From an uncultured Collinsella sp. (GTDB taxonomy: Bacteria; Actinomycetota; Coriobacteriia; Coriobacteriales; Coriobacteriaceae): a DNA stretch of 15,467 nt. Position 1 is the first letter of the stretch. Each line of letters starts with the position of its first letter. Shown piece after piece: positions 1 through 7,290 of the stretch. The stretch covers positions 1 to 15,467 of the forward strand of contig CALBBA010000291.1 in assembly GCA_937926755.1 (NCBI GenBank). Direction: 5' to 3'. Position numbers and translations under genes: made by a program. The notes under the pieces are model-generated. The model saw only the letters and a program-made list of their open reading frames with translations. It was not told the DNA's origin and searched no databases.

Positions 1-365
1 CCGTACTCGTGGGTCCAGTCCCAGCAGGCGTCGACAAACTTATCGCGACCGATCTCCAGGCGGCTGATGCCCTCGCTCTTGAGCTTCTTGTCGACCTTAG
101 TCTGCGTGGCGATACCGGCGTGGTCGGTACCCAAGACCCAGCGCGTGGACTTGCCGCGCATACGGGCCATACGGATGATGGCGTCCTGGATGGAGTCGTC
201 GGTAGCGTGACCCATGTGAAGCTTGCCGGTAACGTTGGGAGGCGGAATGGTGACGGTGCAGTCGCCCACGCCCTCACGGCGCTTGTAGTAGCCGCCGTCG
301 AGCCACTTCTGCAGGATCGCCGGCTCGTTGGTCGACGGATCGTAGTTCTTGGGCATCTCTTCCAT
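1..365 (-). CDS. valS: Valine--tRNA ligase, N-terminal part (runs off the window)
   Basis: Class I aminoacyl-tRNA synthetase that charges tRNA-Val in the cytoplasm. Only the first 121 codons are present; the gene continues beyond base 1. The translation begins MEEMPKNYDPSTNEPAI and carries the ValS hallmark PPPNVTGKLHMGHA at about residues 44-57, whose HMGH is the usual ValS form of the class I HIGH ATP-binding signature. It continues with GTDHAGIATQ and a W-D-W-T-H-E segment, both typical of ValS. I chose the ATG at 365 because a GGGAGAG Shine-Dalgarno lies just upstream; the next in-frame ATG, three codons later, has none at usable spacing. It follows clpX in the same direction but is separated from it by a terminator and a large palindrome, so it is probably a separate transcription unit. 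No T-box motif is visible in its leader. Confidence 0.96.
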   Translation of the reverse strand, partial: MEEMPKNYDPSTNEPAILQKWLDGGYYKRREGVGDCTVTIPPPNVTGKLHMGHATDDSIQDAIIRMARMRGKSTRWVLGTDHAGIATQTKVDKKLKSEGISRLEIGRDKFVDACWDWTHEY

Positions 366-385
366 ATATCTCTCCCTGTCCCGCC

Positions 386-501
386 GGGGAGGAATGTAGG
401 CCCGATTTTCGCTCGGTCAGGTCCTGGGCTCGCTCGAAGACCACATTAAGTGGTCTTCGGCTCGTGCGGAATCTACGAAAATCGGGCCTACATTCCTCCC
501 C
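386..501. repeat. 116-bp palindromic element in the valS leader
   Basis: Bases 386-411 and 476-501 are perfect reverse complements over 26 bases, with arms starting GGGGAGGAATGTAGGCCCG. A second perfect hairpin sits inside: 435-444 pairs with 450-459 around the loop ATTAA. The outer arm ends 20 bases from the valS start codon, so a transcript reading into valS would carry the whole structure. Neither arm is followed by a T-run in the valS direction, so it is not an obvious terminator. It could be a dispersed palindromic repeat (REP or MITE-like) or a cis-regulatory structure; no target-site duplication is visible. Confidence 0.8.
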
Positions 502-522
502 TTAGGTATCGATTACTTCAGT

Positions 523-551
523 CTGATATGACTTCGCTGAGGCTTAAACAA
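523..551 (-). promoter_or_regulatory. Possible valS promoter
   Basis: On the minus strand TTGTTT (546-551) and TATCAG (523-528) are separated by exactly 17 bases. Both hexamers are weak matches to the sigma-70 consensus. The position between the clpX terminator and the valS leader palindrome is what makes it plausible. Confidence 0.3.
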
Positions 552-589
552 ACACACAGAATAACACAGGTAGTTGGGGTTATTGCGTA

Positions 590-631
590 TATATAAAATA
601 GCCTCCGACCGCGGGTGGTCGGAGGCTATTT
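590..631 (-). terminator. Rho-independent terminator of clpX
   Basis: A 15-bp perfect stem (596-610 with 617-631, loop of six) lies 21 bases after the clpX stop codon. In the minus direction the stem runs into TTTTATATAT, giving the U-rich tail. It ends the tig-clpP-clpX block before valS. Confidence 0.9.
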
Positions 632-652
632 GCAAACACGTTTTAGGCTGGT

Positions 653-2059
653 TTACCCATAGATGCGTTGGGGCTGCTGTTCGCCCTTTACGGAGGCTTC
701 GGTCACGATGACCTTAGCGACACCTTCCTCGCTGGGGAGGTCGAACATCGTCTGTTGCAGCACGTCCTCGCAGATAGAACGCAGGCCGCGGGCGCCGGTC
801 TTACGGGCAAGCGCCATGCGGGCGATCTCATGCAGGGCGGCGTCCTCAAACTCCAGCTCAACGTCCTCCAGCTGGAACATCTTGCGGTACTGGCGCACCA
901 CGGCGTTCTTGGGCTCGGTCAGGATCGACACCAGGTCGTCCTCGTCGAGCGCCTGCGTCTGGGTGACGACAGGCGTACGGCCCACAAACTCGGGAATCAT
1001 GCCAAAGGCGTTGAGGTCCTGCGGGAGCACTTGACGCAGCAGGTCGTTCTCGTCGACCGAAGTAGGGCCGGCGATCTCGGAGTTAAAGCCCACGCCCTTG
1101 TTGCCCACGCGATCGGCGATGATCTTGTCCAGACCCACAAAGGCACCGCCACAGATGAACAGAATATTAGTCGTGTCGATCTGCAGCAGCTCCTGCTGGG
1201 GATGCTTGCGGCCACCAGTGGGCGGAACACTTGCCACCGTGCCCTCAAGAATCTTAAGCAGCGCCTGCTGAACGCCCTCGCCCGAGACATCGCGGGTGAT
1301 GGAGAGGTTCTCGGCCTTACGGGCGATCTTGTCGATCTCATCGACATAGATAATGCCGACCTGCGCGCGCTCGATATCGCCGTCGGCGGCATTGATGAGC
1401 TTGAGCAGGATGTTCTCCACGTCCTCGCCCACGTAACCGGCCTCGGTGAGCGCGGTGGCGTCGGCGATGGCAAACGGCACCTCGAGGATGCGCGCGAGCG
1501 TCTGGGCGAGCAGGGTCTTACCGGTACCGGTGGGACCGAGCAGCAGGATGTTGGACTTGGCAAGCTCTACCTCGTCCAAATCGTCGTCGAACTGCGAGCC
1601 CATGCCGCCGTCAAAGGCAGACACCGCGGCGCCACCCTCGATCACGCGGCGATAGTGGTTGTACACGGCCACCGACATGGCGCGCTTGGCGTCCTCCTGA
1701 CCCATAACATAGGCCGAAAGCTCGTCATAGATCTCGTGCGGCGTCGGCACGTGCGTGATGACCTGACGGTCGTCCTCGAGCTCAAAGCCCTCGGCCTCGG
1801 GGTCAACGGCAAGCTGGGACGCAGCCTGGCCGTGATCGTTGAGGAAACCCGGCAGCTTGCCGTTGCGGGCGGCGTCCATAAAGTCCGAAGCCAGCGACTC
1901 CTCAAGGATCTCGGAGCAGGCGGCAACGCACTCGTCGCAGATAAAGATGTTGGTCGGACCCTTTACAAGGCGGCGAACCTGCCCCTGCTCTTTTCCGCAG
2001 AAGGAGCAACGGATGGGGTTGCCGTTCTCGTCAAAGTTGTCCTGCATGTTACCGGCCAT
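653..2059 (-). CDS. clpX: ATP-dependent Clp protease ATP-binding subunit ClpX
   Basis: AAA+ unfoldase that recognises and threads substrates into the ClpP chamber; 468 residues, slightly long for the family. The N-terminal zinc-binding domain has C18, C21, C41 and C44. Walker A is GPTGTGKT (175-182) and Walker B IIYVDEID (236-243). The pore loop GYVG is at 208-211 and the RKH loop at 284-286. Sensor 2 lies in GARGLR (422-427). The ClpP-docking loop reads VGF (323-325), an accepted variant of IGF. An acidic, glycine-rich insert at about 143-166, before the Walker A strand, accounts for the extra length. The ATG at 2059 is one base after the clpP stop, with AAGGAC inside the end of clpP as ribosome site, so the two are translationally coupled in the order usual for bacteria. 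A strong terminator follows. Confidence 0.98.
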   Translation of the reverse strand: MAGNMQDNFDENGNPIRCSFCGKEQGQVRRLVKGPTNIFICDECVAACSEILEESLASDFMDAARNGKLPGFLNDHGQAASQLAVDPEAEGFELEDDRQVITHVPTPHEIYDELSAYVMGQEDAKRAMSVAVYNHYRRVIEGGAAVSAFDGGMGSQFDDDLDEVELAKSNILLLGPTGTGKTLLAQTLARILEVPFAIADATALTEAGYVGEDVENILLKLINAADGDIERAQVGIIYVDEIDKIARKAENLSITRDVSGEGVQQALLKILEGTVASVPPTGGRKHPQQELLQIDTTNILFICGGAFVGLDKIIADRVGNKGVGFNSEIAGPTSVDENDLLRQVLPQDLNAFGMIPEFVGRTPVVTQTQALDEDDLVSILTEPKNAVVRQYRKMFQLEDVELEFEDAALHEIARMALARKTGARGLRSICEDVLQQTMFDLPSEEGVAKVIVTEASVKGEQQPQRIYG

Positions 2060-2060
2060 C

Positions 2061-2681
2061 CTAGGCGTCCTTCGCGGCGAGATCGCGCGAGGTGACGATA
2101 CGGTCGATCAGGCCGTAGTCGAGGGCCTCGGCGGCGGTCAGGTAGTTGTCGCGCTCGGTATCGGCCTGGACCTTCTCGATGGGCTGGCCCGAGGCATCGG
2201 ACAAGATCTGGTTGAGCTCGCGGCGGGTCTTCTTGATTTCCTCGGCCACGATCTCAATCTCGGTCTGCTGACCCTGGGCACCGCCGCTGGGCTGGTGAAT
2301 CATGACTTTGGAGTGCGGCAGGCAGAAGCGTTTGCCCTTAGCGCCGGCCGAAAGCAGCACGGCGGCCATGGACGCGGCCATACCGACGCAGATGGTGGAG
2401 ACCTGCGGCTTGATAAAGTTCATGGTGTCAAGAATCGCCAGGCCGGAGTAAACCTCGCCACCGGGCGAATTGATGTAGAGCGAGATATCCTTCTCGGCAT
2501 CCTGGCTCTCAAGATGCAGCAGCTGGGCAACGACCAGGTTGGCGCTGACGGAGTTGATCTCCTCGCCCAAGAAGATGATGCGGTCGTTGAGCAGGCGCGA
2601 ATAGATATCGTAGCTGCGCTCGCCGCGCGGCGTCTGCTCGATAACGTATGGCACGAGGGCGGAATCGAACTTAGCGATCAT
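2061..2681 (-). CDS. clpP: ATP-dependent Clp protease proteolytic subunit ClpP
   Basis: Serine peptidase that forms the double-heptamer chamber used by ClpX and other Clp ATPases. The translation matches the family throughout: N-terminal VPYVIEQTPRGERSYDIYSR, the oxyanion region SPGGEVYSG, the nucleophile Ser in GMAASMAAVLLSAG, the catalytic His in MIHQPSGG and the Asp in the ERDNYLTAAEA region. The start is uncertain: the open frame reaches a TTG at 2711 and has ATGs at 2693, 2687 and 2681. I chose 2681 (206 residues) because GGAG lies six bases before it, the best ribosome-site spacing of the four. It lies 163 bases after tig with palindromes between, and one base before clpX. It may be expressed from its own promoter in that gap as well as from tig. 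Confidence 0.97.
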   Translation of the reverse strand: MIAKFDSALVPYVIEQTPRGERSYDIYSRLLNDRIIFLGEEINSVSANLVVAQLLHLESQDAEKDISLYINSPGGEVYSGLAILDTMNFIKPQVSTICVGMAASMAAVLLSAGAKGKRFCLPHSKVMIHQPSGGAQGQQTEIEIVAEEIKKTRRELNQILSDASGQPIEKVQADTERDNYLTAAEALDYGLIDRIVTSRDLAAKDA

Positions 2682-2720
2682 ACGCATCTCCATTTCTCTC
2701 TTGCGGACCAAATTGGTTCT

Positions 2721-2768
2721 AGATAAACGTACGGTGCCCGCATGCTATGCATTGGCTGGCACCGTACG
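2721..2768 (-). terminator. Terminator-like or attenuator hairpin between tig and clpP
   Basis: Bases 2728-2738 and 2758-2768 form a perfect 11-bp inverted repeat (CGTACGGTGCC) around a 19-base loop. In the minus direction it is followed by TTTATCT. It lies between the tig stop and the clpP start, so it could end tig transcripts or let through only part of them into clpPX. The T-run is short, hence moderate confidence. Confidence 0.55.
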
Positions 2769-2799
2769 AAGCAACCGGATAACCGGCTTATAACTTTAC

Positions 2800-2830
2800 C
2801 CCATCACGGGCGCATGCATGCGCTCATGGG
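2800..2830. repeat. Palindrome just after tig
   Basis: The 14-base GCGCATGCATGCGC (2810-2823) is its own reverse complement. It is flanked by a further pairing CCCAT (2800-2804) with ATGGG (2826-2830) across an asymmetric bulge. It starts 15 bases after the tig stop codon and has no T-run, so it could be a transcript-end stabiliser or a protein-binding site. It does not match HrcA/CIRCE, HspR or CtsR operators. Confidence 0.5.
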
Positions 2831-2844
2831 CAAGGTGGCGAGAA

Positions 2845-4143
2845 TTACTCGGCGTCCTTGGCGGTCTCGTCGACCTCGGTCACCTTGGCGTTCTCGACCA
2901 GGTGGTCGACGGCCTTGGAGCGACGGATGGACTCGCGGACGGCAGGCATGCGGCCATCGGCGATGAACTCAGCCTTGGAAGCCTCGACGTCCTTGACGCC
3001 GGCCTTCTCGAACTCGGCGTTGATGTCGTCCTCGGTGACCTCAATCTTGAGCTCACGGGCGAGGGCGTCCAGAGCCAGGGACTCACGGGCAACGTCGTTG
3101 GCCTGCTTGTGCAGGTCGCCGATGAACTGCTCCATGGTCAGGCCGGAAGCGGGCAGCCAGGTGTCCAGCGTCATGCCGCGGGCAGCGAGGTTGGACAGGA
3201 AGTTCTGGCCAAGCTCCTCAAAGACGGACTGCTCGTAGTCGGCGTCCATCTCATCGAGCTGCAGACGCTCGGCGAGAGCGGAGACGCAACGGTTCTCCTT
3301 CTCGGCCGGAAGGCGGGAAGCCTTGTCCTGCTCGATCTCGATCTTGATGGCGTCGCGCATAGCGTCGATGCTGTCGAAGCCAAAGTCGGACTTGACGAGC
3401 TCGTCGGTGAGCTCGGGGGTGTTGCGGACCTTGATGCCCTTGACGGTGACCTCGACGGTGTGGGTCTCGGCCTCCTCGCCCTCCTCGGCCTCGTCGGTCC
3501 AGGTGACGGACTTGACGTCGTCAACGTTGGCGCCGATCAGAGCCTCGTTGAACTCGGCGGGGTTGCTGTCGCTACCGGCGATGAGCATACGGCCCTCGGC
3601 GGCAAAGTTGTCGGCGTTCTCGACGGCCTTGAGGTCGACGGTAACGTAGTCCTCGGCCTCGACAGCGCGGCCCTCAACGTCCTCGAAGGTGGCACGGTAG
3701 TTGAGGAGCATCTCGACCTGGTTGTTGATCTCGGACTCAGTGACCTCCGCAGGGGGCATCTCGATCTCGACGGCGTCGAAGGAGGAGAGCTCAGCGGCGG
3801 GACGCAAGGAGAACTCGACGGTGTAGGTGTAGTCCTCGTGATCCTTGGCGAGGTCGAGATCCTTGTAGTCACCGCTCTTGGTGGGGACGATGTCCAGCTC
3901 GTTGAGGACGGCGGGCTCGTTGGCGGCGATCAGGTCGTTGGTGGCCTGAGCGAGGGTAGCCTCGGCGCCAAGAGCGGAATCGATGACCGGACGGGGAGCC
4001 TTACCGGCACGGAAGCCCGGGAAGCGGTACTTCTTGGCGGTGTCCTTGTAGGCCTTCTTGATCGCGGCGTCGACGTCGGCGGCCGGGATGGTGACCGTAG
4101 CGGTGAGCTTGGCGTCCTTGACGTCAGAAGCGGTGATGTTCAA
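2845..4143 (-). CDS. tig: Trigger factor (ribosome-bound chaperone and prolyl isomerase)
   Basis: First chaperone met by nascent chains at the ribosomal exit tunnel; 432 residues with the chosen start. The ribosome-docking signature GFRAGKAPRP is at about residues 43-52. A degenerate FKBP-type isomerase domain follows at about 150-245, then the helical C-terminal substrate cradle. The frame contains an ATG at 4158, but its first bases (ATGAGGAGGAAC) are themselves a perfect AGGAGG ribosome site. That site sits six bases before TTG (4143) and three before GTG (4146), and nothing resembling a ribosome site precedes the ATG. I therefore place the start at the TTG, giving MNITASDVKD. The tail is very acidic (DETAKDAE). 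It is the first gene of the tig-clpP-clpX block, the common bacterial arrangement. Confidence 0.95.
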   Translation of the reverse strand: MNITASDVKDAKLTATVTIPAADVDAAIKKAYKDTAKKYRFPGFRAGKAPRPVIDSALGAEATLAQATNDLIAANEPAVLNELDIVPTKSGDYKDLDLAKDHEDYTYTVEFSLRPAAELSSFDAVEIEMPPAEVTESEINNQVEMLLNYRATFEDVEGRAVEAEDYVTVDLKAVENADNFAAEGRMLIAGSDSNPAEFNEALIGANVDDVKSVTWTDEAEEGEEAETHTVEVTVKGIKVRNTPELTDELVKSDFGFDSIDAMRDAIKIEIEQDKASRLPAEKENRCVSALAERLQLDEMDADYEQSVFEELGQNFLSNLAARGMTLDTWLPASGLTMEQFIGDLHKQANDVARESLALDALARELKIEVTEDDINAEFEKAGVKDVEASKAEFIADGRMPAVRESIRRSKAVDHLVENAKVTEVDETAKDAE

Positions 4144-4167
4144 CACGTTCCTCCTCATACTGCCCAG

Positions 4168-4197
4168 CTTATCTGAGGTGCTGGTACCTTTATGCAA
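4168..4197 (-). promoter_or_regulatory. Possible tig promoter
   Basis: Minus-strand TTGCAT (4192-4197) and GATAAG (4168-4173) are 18 bases apart, immediately upstream of the tig ribosome site. Transcription would start about 15-20 bases before the start codon. Both hexamers are partial matches only. Confidence 0.35.
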
Positions 4198-4234
4198 CAA
4201 AGTGTCGCGACGGCCAGGGCCGACGCAGGTGCGA

Positions 4235-4318
4235 TGGTGCGGGCGAAAGGACTCGAACCTTCACGGGAATCCCACCAGAACCTAAATCTGGCGCGTCTGC
4301 CAATTCCGCCACGCCCGC
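4235..4318 (-). tRNA. tRNA-Leu (anticodon UAG)
   Basis: Cloverleaf with acceptor GCGGGCG (4312-4318) pairing with CGCCCGC (4239-4245). The anticodon loop is TTTAGGT between CCAGA and TCTGG. It has a long class II variable arm, a GGTTCGAGTCC T-arm, and a genomically encoded CCA (4235-4237). It reads CUA and probably other CUN leucine codons. It lies alone between the hydroxylase operon and tig, with its own probable promoter. Confidence 0.97.
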
Positions 4319-4337
4319 ATGAGCGCACAGATTAGGA

Positions 4338-4346
4338 ATGATAGCA
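4338..4346 (-). promoter_or_regulatory. Probable extended -10 box for tRNA-Leu
   Basis: Minus strand reads TGCTATCAT, an extended -10 motif, 19 bases before the mature 5' end of the tRNA. No good -35 hexamer lies 16-18 bases upstream, which fits an extended -10 promoter. Confidence 0.4.
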
Positions 4347-4405
4347 GATACGAACGACAAGCGCACGCACACGTTTTACAGGCTCACGACCTCACCACGA
4401 GTGCG

Positions 4406-4429
4406 AAAGGCGGGGCGAGTTGCCCCGCC
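4406..4429 (-). terminator. Probable terminator of the molybdenum hydroxylase operon
   Basis: GC-rich perfect 8-bp stem GGCGGGGC/GCCCCGCC (4409-4416 with 4422-4429), five-base loop, followed in the minus direction by TTTC. It begins 29 bases after the stop codon of the 943-residue subunit. The T-run is short, but the stem is very stable. Confidence 0.6.
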
Positions 4430-4458
4430 CCGCCAATTACGACTTGTTCGCCGACCCG

Positions 4459-7290
4459 CTACTCCCCCAGCAGGGCCTTCTCGGGCGTGATCGGCAGCGA
4501 GCGCACCTGATGTCCGGTGGCGTGTGCGACGGCCGAGGCCACGGCGGCGAGCGGCGTGTTGATGACGACCTCGCCGATCGACTTGGCGCCAAACGGACCC
4601 GTCGGCTCGTAGCTCGGCTCAAAGGCCACGCGAATGCTGCCGATATCCAGGCGCGTGGGCAGCTTGTAGCTCATAAAGTTGCCGGTGCGCAGGCGGCCGC
4701 GCTCATCGTGCTCGACGATCTCGTAGAGCGCGTGGCCGATACCCTGGGCAATGCCGCCCTCGGCCTGGACGCGCGCGAGCGCCTCGTTGATAACGGTGCC
4801 GCAGTCAACGGCAGCGGCGTAATCCACCACGGTCACCTTGCCGGTGGCCTTGTCGACCTCGACCTCGGCAATGCCGGCCATAAACGGCGGAGGCGAGACG
4901 GGCAGGCAGGCAGAGGCATGCGAGGTGAGCGCGTCGCCGCCCGCGATGTTCTTGACGCACAGGTTGGCAAAGTCGCGCAGCGTGAGGTAGCGGTTCTGCT
5001 CGCGCGCGGCACGCTCGTCGGACAGACGCACGTACTGGCCATCAAATACCACATCGGCGGTGTCCACGTCCCACATCTGGGCTGCCTTGGCGCAAATCTT
5101 CTCACGCAGCTCGGTCGCGGCGTTCTTGGCGGCAAGGCCCGTCACGTAGGTACCGGAGCTCGCGTACGAGCCGGCGTCGAACGGCGACACGTCGGTGTCC
5201 ACGCCGCGTACAACAATGAGCGAGCTCTCCACGCCCAGCTCCTCGGCGGCAATCTGCGCCAGGATGGTGTCGACGCCCATGCCGTTATCGGTGGCACCGG
5301 TCGAAAGCGTAATAAAGCCGTCCTCTTCCAGACGCAGGTCGATGCCGGCAATATCGATATTGGAGATGCCCGAACCCTGCATGGTGAGCGCGCAGCCCAA
5401 GGCGCGCACGCGGTCGCCCAGATCCACGGCTAGCGGCTTGTCGCGCCAGCCGATCATGTCCATCGCGCGCAGCAGACAGCGGTCGAGCGCGCAGGCGTTG
5501 AGCTTTTCATTGTAGTACTGCGGCATGGTCTCGCCCTCGCGCACGATGTTCTTAAGGCGCAGGTCGGCGGGGTCCATGTGCAGCATGTCGGCGAGCCCGT
5601 TGAAGGCGCTCTCCACGGCAAACTGGCCCTGGGTGGCACCGTAGCCACGATACGCGCCGCCACGGTTGGTATTGGTGTAGACGGCGTCCCAGCTAAAGCG
5701 GCTCGCCTTCACGTGGTTGTAGATGGGCAGGCTCTTGTGACCCGAAAGGCCGATCGTCGTGGTAGCGTGCTCGCCGTACGCGCCGGCGTTGGACAGCGTG
5801 TGCAGATCAATAGCCGTGATGGTGCCGTCGTTCATGGCGCCCAGCTTAACGGTCATCTGCATCTGGTGGCGCGAGTTGCCCGCAGTGATGGTCTCCTCGC
5901 GGGTGTAGCAGCAATAGCTCGGACGGCCGGTCTGCTGGGTGACGAACGCCACGAAGATCTCGCAGCAACCCGTCTGCTTGGAGCCAAAGCCGCCGCCGAT
6001 GCGCGGCTTAATAACCTGTACCTGCGACTGCGGAATGTCGAGCGACTGCGCGACCATGCGGCGCACATGGAAGGGCACCTGCGTGGAGGTGGTCACCGAG
6101 ATTCGCCCAAACGCGTCGGTCGTCGCGAAGGCGCGGAAGGTTTCCATGGGCGCGGTCTGCGTGGCCTGGCTGGTGTAGGTGCGCTCAAAGACGATGTCAC
6201 TCTGGGCGAACGCTTCGTCCAAGTCGCCAAAATCGCTGGTACCGCTGCACACCAGGTTGCGAGCAACGTCGCCGCCCTGCGGAAACATAAAGGTCACGTC
6301 GCCCTCGGGGTGCACCACGATGTCGTTATCGAGTGCCTTGGTAAAGTCGAGCAGGGGCTCGAGCACCTCGTAGTCGACCTTGATGAGCTTGAGTGCCTTG
6401 TCGGCGGCCTCCTCGGTCTCGGCGGCGACGATCGCCACCTCCTCGTTTTGGTAGCGCACGAGGTTCTCGAGAATCAGGCGGTCGTAGGGACTCGGCTGCG
6501 GATAGCTCTGGCCGGCGATGGTAAAGCGACGCTGGGGCACGTCCTCGTAGGTGTAGACGCCCACCACACCGGGCACTTTCAGGGCGCGCGACGTATCGAT
6601 GGAGCGAATCTTGGCGCGTGCATACGGGCTGCGCTTGAGCTTGACGATCAGGGCGCCGGCGGGCACCAGGTCGCCCGTGTAGACGGGACGACCCTCGAGC
6701 AGGGCCTTCGAGTCCTTCTTGGGCTTCTTGTGAGTGATCTGCTTGTAGGAGACGCCATCGCAGCTGGTGTCGTTGACCGGCAGCTCGGGCATCTCAAAGC
6801 CCACCTGCACGCCGGACTCGTTGAGGAAGCGCACGATGGCGCGCAGCTGGCTCTCGTAGCCGCTGCAGCGGCAGAGGTTGCCGGCCAGCTGGCGCGAAAG
6901 CTCCTCGCGCGTGGCGACAAGGCTCGGATCCTCCTTGGCGGCGCGGGCGAGCGCCAGCACGTTCATGATGAGGCCGGGGGCGCAAAAACCGCACTGCTCG
7001 GCGCCTTCGGCAGCCATTGCGCGGGCGAGCGCCTCGGACTCGGCTTTGAGCCCCTCGAGCGTGGTGATGGAGCGGCCCTCGACGCGCGCGGCGGGAACCG
7101 AGCAGCTCAGCACCGGGTCGCCGTCGAGCCACACCGTGCACAGACCGCAGCTGGTGGTCTCGCAGGCACAGCGCACCGACGCGCAGCCCTGCTCACGCAA
7201 AAGCGAAAAGAGCATGGTATCGGGGGCAATCTGAACCTTGACCTTGCGGCCGTTGAGCGTAAAGGAAAGATCGATGAGTTTGGCAGCCAT
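4459..7290 (-). CDS. Molybdenum hydroxylase, fused 2Fe-2S and molybdopterin-binding subunit (xanthine dehydrogenase family, XdhD-like)
   Basis: Probable cytoplasmic purine or N-heterocycle hydroxylase of the xanthine dehydrogenase family, 943 residues. Residues 1-155 are the small iron-sulfur subunit: plant-ferredoxin cluster C43, C48, C51, C63, then the second cluster C100, C103, C140, C142. A linker leads to the molybdopterin domain (about 180-943), with GGGFGSKQ (432-439), the substrate-pocket arginine in GAYRGYGATQ (R548) and the catalytic glutamate in GAKSIGE (E907). Conventional enzymes keep the Fe-S and Mo parts on separate chains or fuse all three; this Fe-S/Mo fusion with a separate FAD chain matches E. 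coli XdhD (YgfN)/YgfM and the proposed selenium-dependent hydroxylases. The ATG overlaps the FAD-subunit stop (TAATG) and is preceded by GAGG, so the two are coupled. Substrate and selenium dependence are inferences; the fold and cofactors are not in doubt. Confidence 0.93.
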   Translation of the reverse strand: MAAKLIDLSFTLNGRKVKVQIAPDTMLFSLLREQGCASVRCACETTSCGLCTVWLDGDPVLSCSVPAARVEGRSITTLEGLKAESEALARAMAAEGAEQCGFCAPGLIMNVLALARAAKEDPSLVATREELSRQLAGNLCRCSGYESQLRAIVRFLNESGVQVGFEMPELPVNDTSCDGVSYKQITHKKPKKDSKALLEGRPVYTGDLVPAGALIVKLKRSPYARAKIRSIDTSRALKVPGVVGVYTYEDVPQRRFTIAGQSYPQPSPYDRLILENLVRYQNEEVAIVAAETEEAADKALKLIKVDYEVLEPLLDFTKALDNDIVVHPEGDVTFMFPQGGDVARNLVCSGTSDFGDLDEAFAQSDIVFERTYTSQATQTAPMETFRAFATTDAFGRISVTTSTQVPFHVRRMVAQSLDIPQSQVQVIKPRIGGGFGSKQTGCCEIFVAFVTQQTGRPSYCCYTREETITAGNSRHQMQMTVKLGAMNDGTITAIDLHTLSNAGAYGEHATTTIGLSGHKSLPIYNHVKASRFSWDAVYTNTNRGGAYRGYGATQGQFAVESAFNGLADMLHMDPADLRLKNIVREGETMPQYYNEKLNACALDRCLLRAMDMIGWRDKPLAVDLGDRVRALGCALTMQGSGISNIDIAGIDLRLEEDGFITLSTGATDNGMGVDTILAQIAAEELGVESSLIVVRGVDTDVSPFDAGSYASSGTYVTGLAAKNAATELREKICAKAAQMWDVDTADVVFDGQYVRLSDERAAREQNRYLTLRDFANLCVKNIAGGDALTSHASACLPVSPPPFMAGIAEVEVDKATGKVTVVDYAAAVDCGTVINEALARVQAEGGIAQGIGHALYEIVEHDERGRLRTGNFMSYKLPTRLDIGSIRVAFEPSYEPTGPFGAKSIGEVVINTPLAAVASAVAHATGHQVRSLPITPEKALLGE

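Noticed and set aside
366..540. T-box riboswitch in the valS leader
   Set aside because: No T-box core (AGGGTGGNACCGCG-like) is present, and the symmetrical palindrome does not resemble stem I with a specifier loop.
4459..7290. Selenocysteine in the molybdenum hydroxylase
   Set aside because: The frame is uninterrupted with no in-frame UGA and ends at TAG. Any selenium would be a non-encoded ligand.
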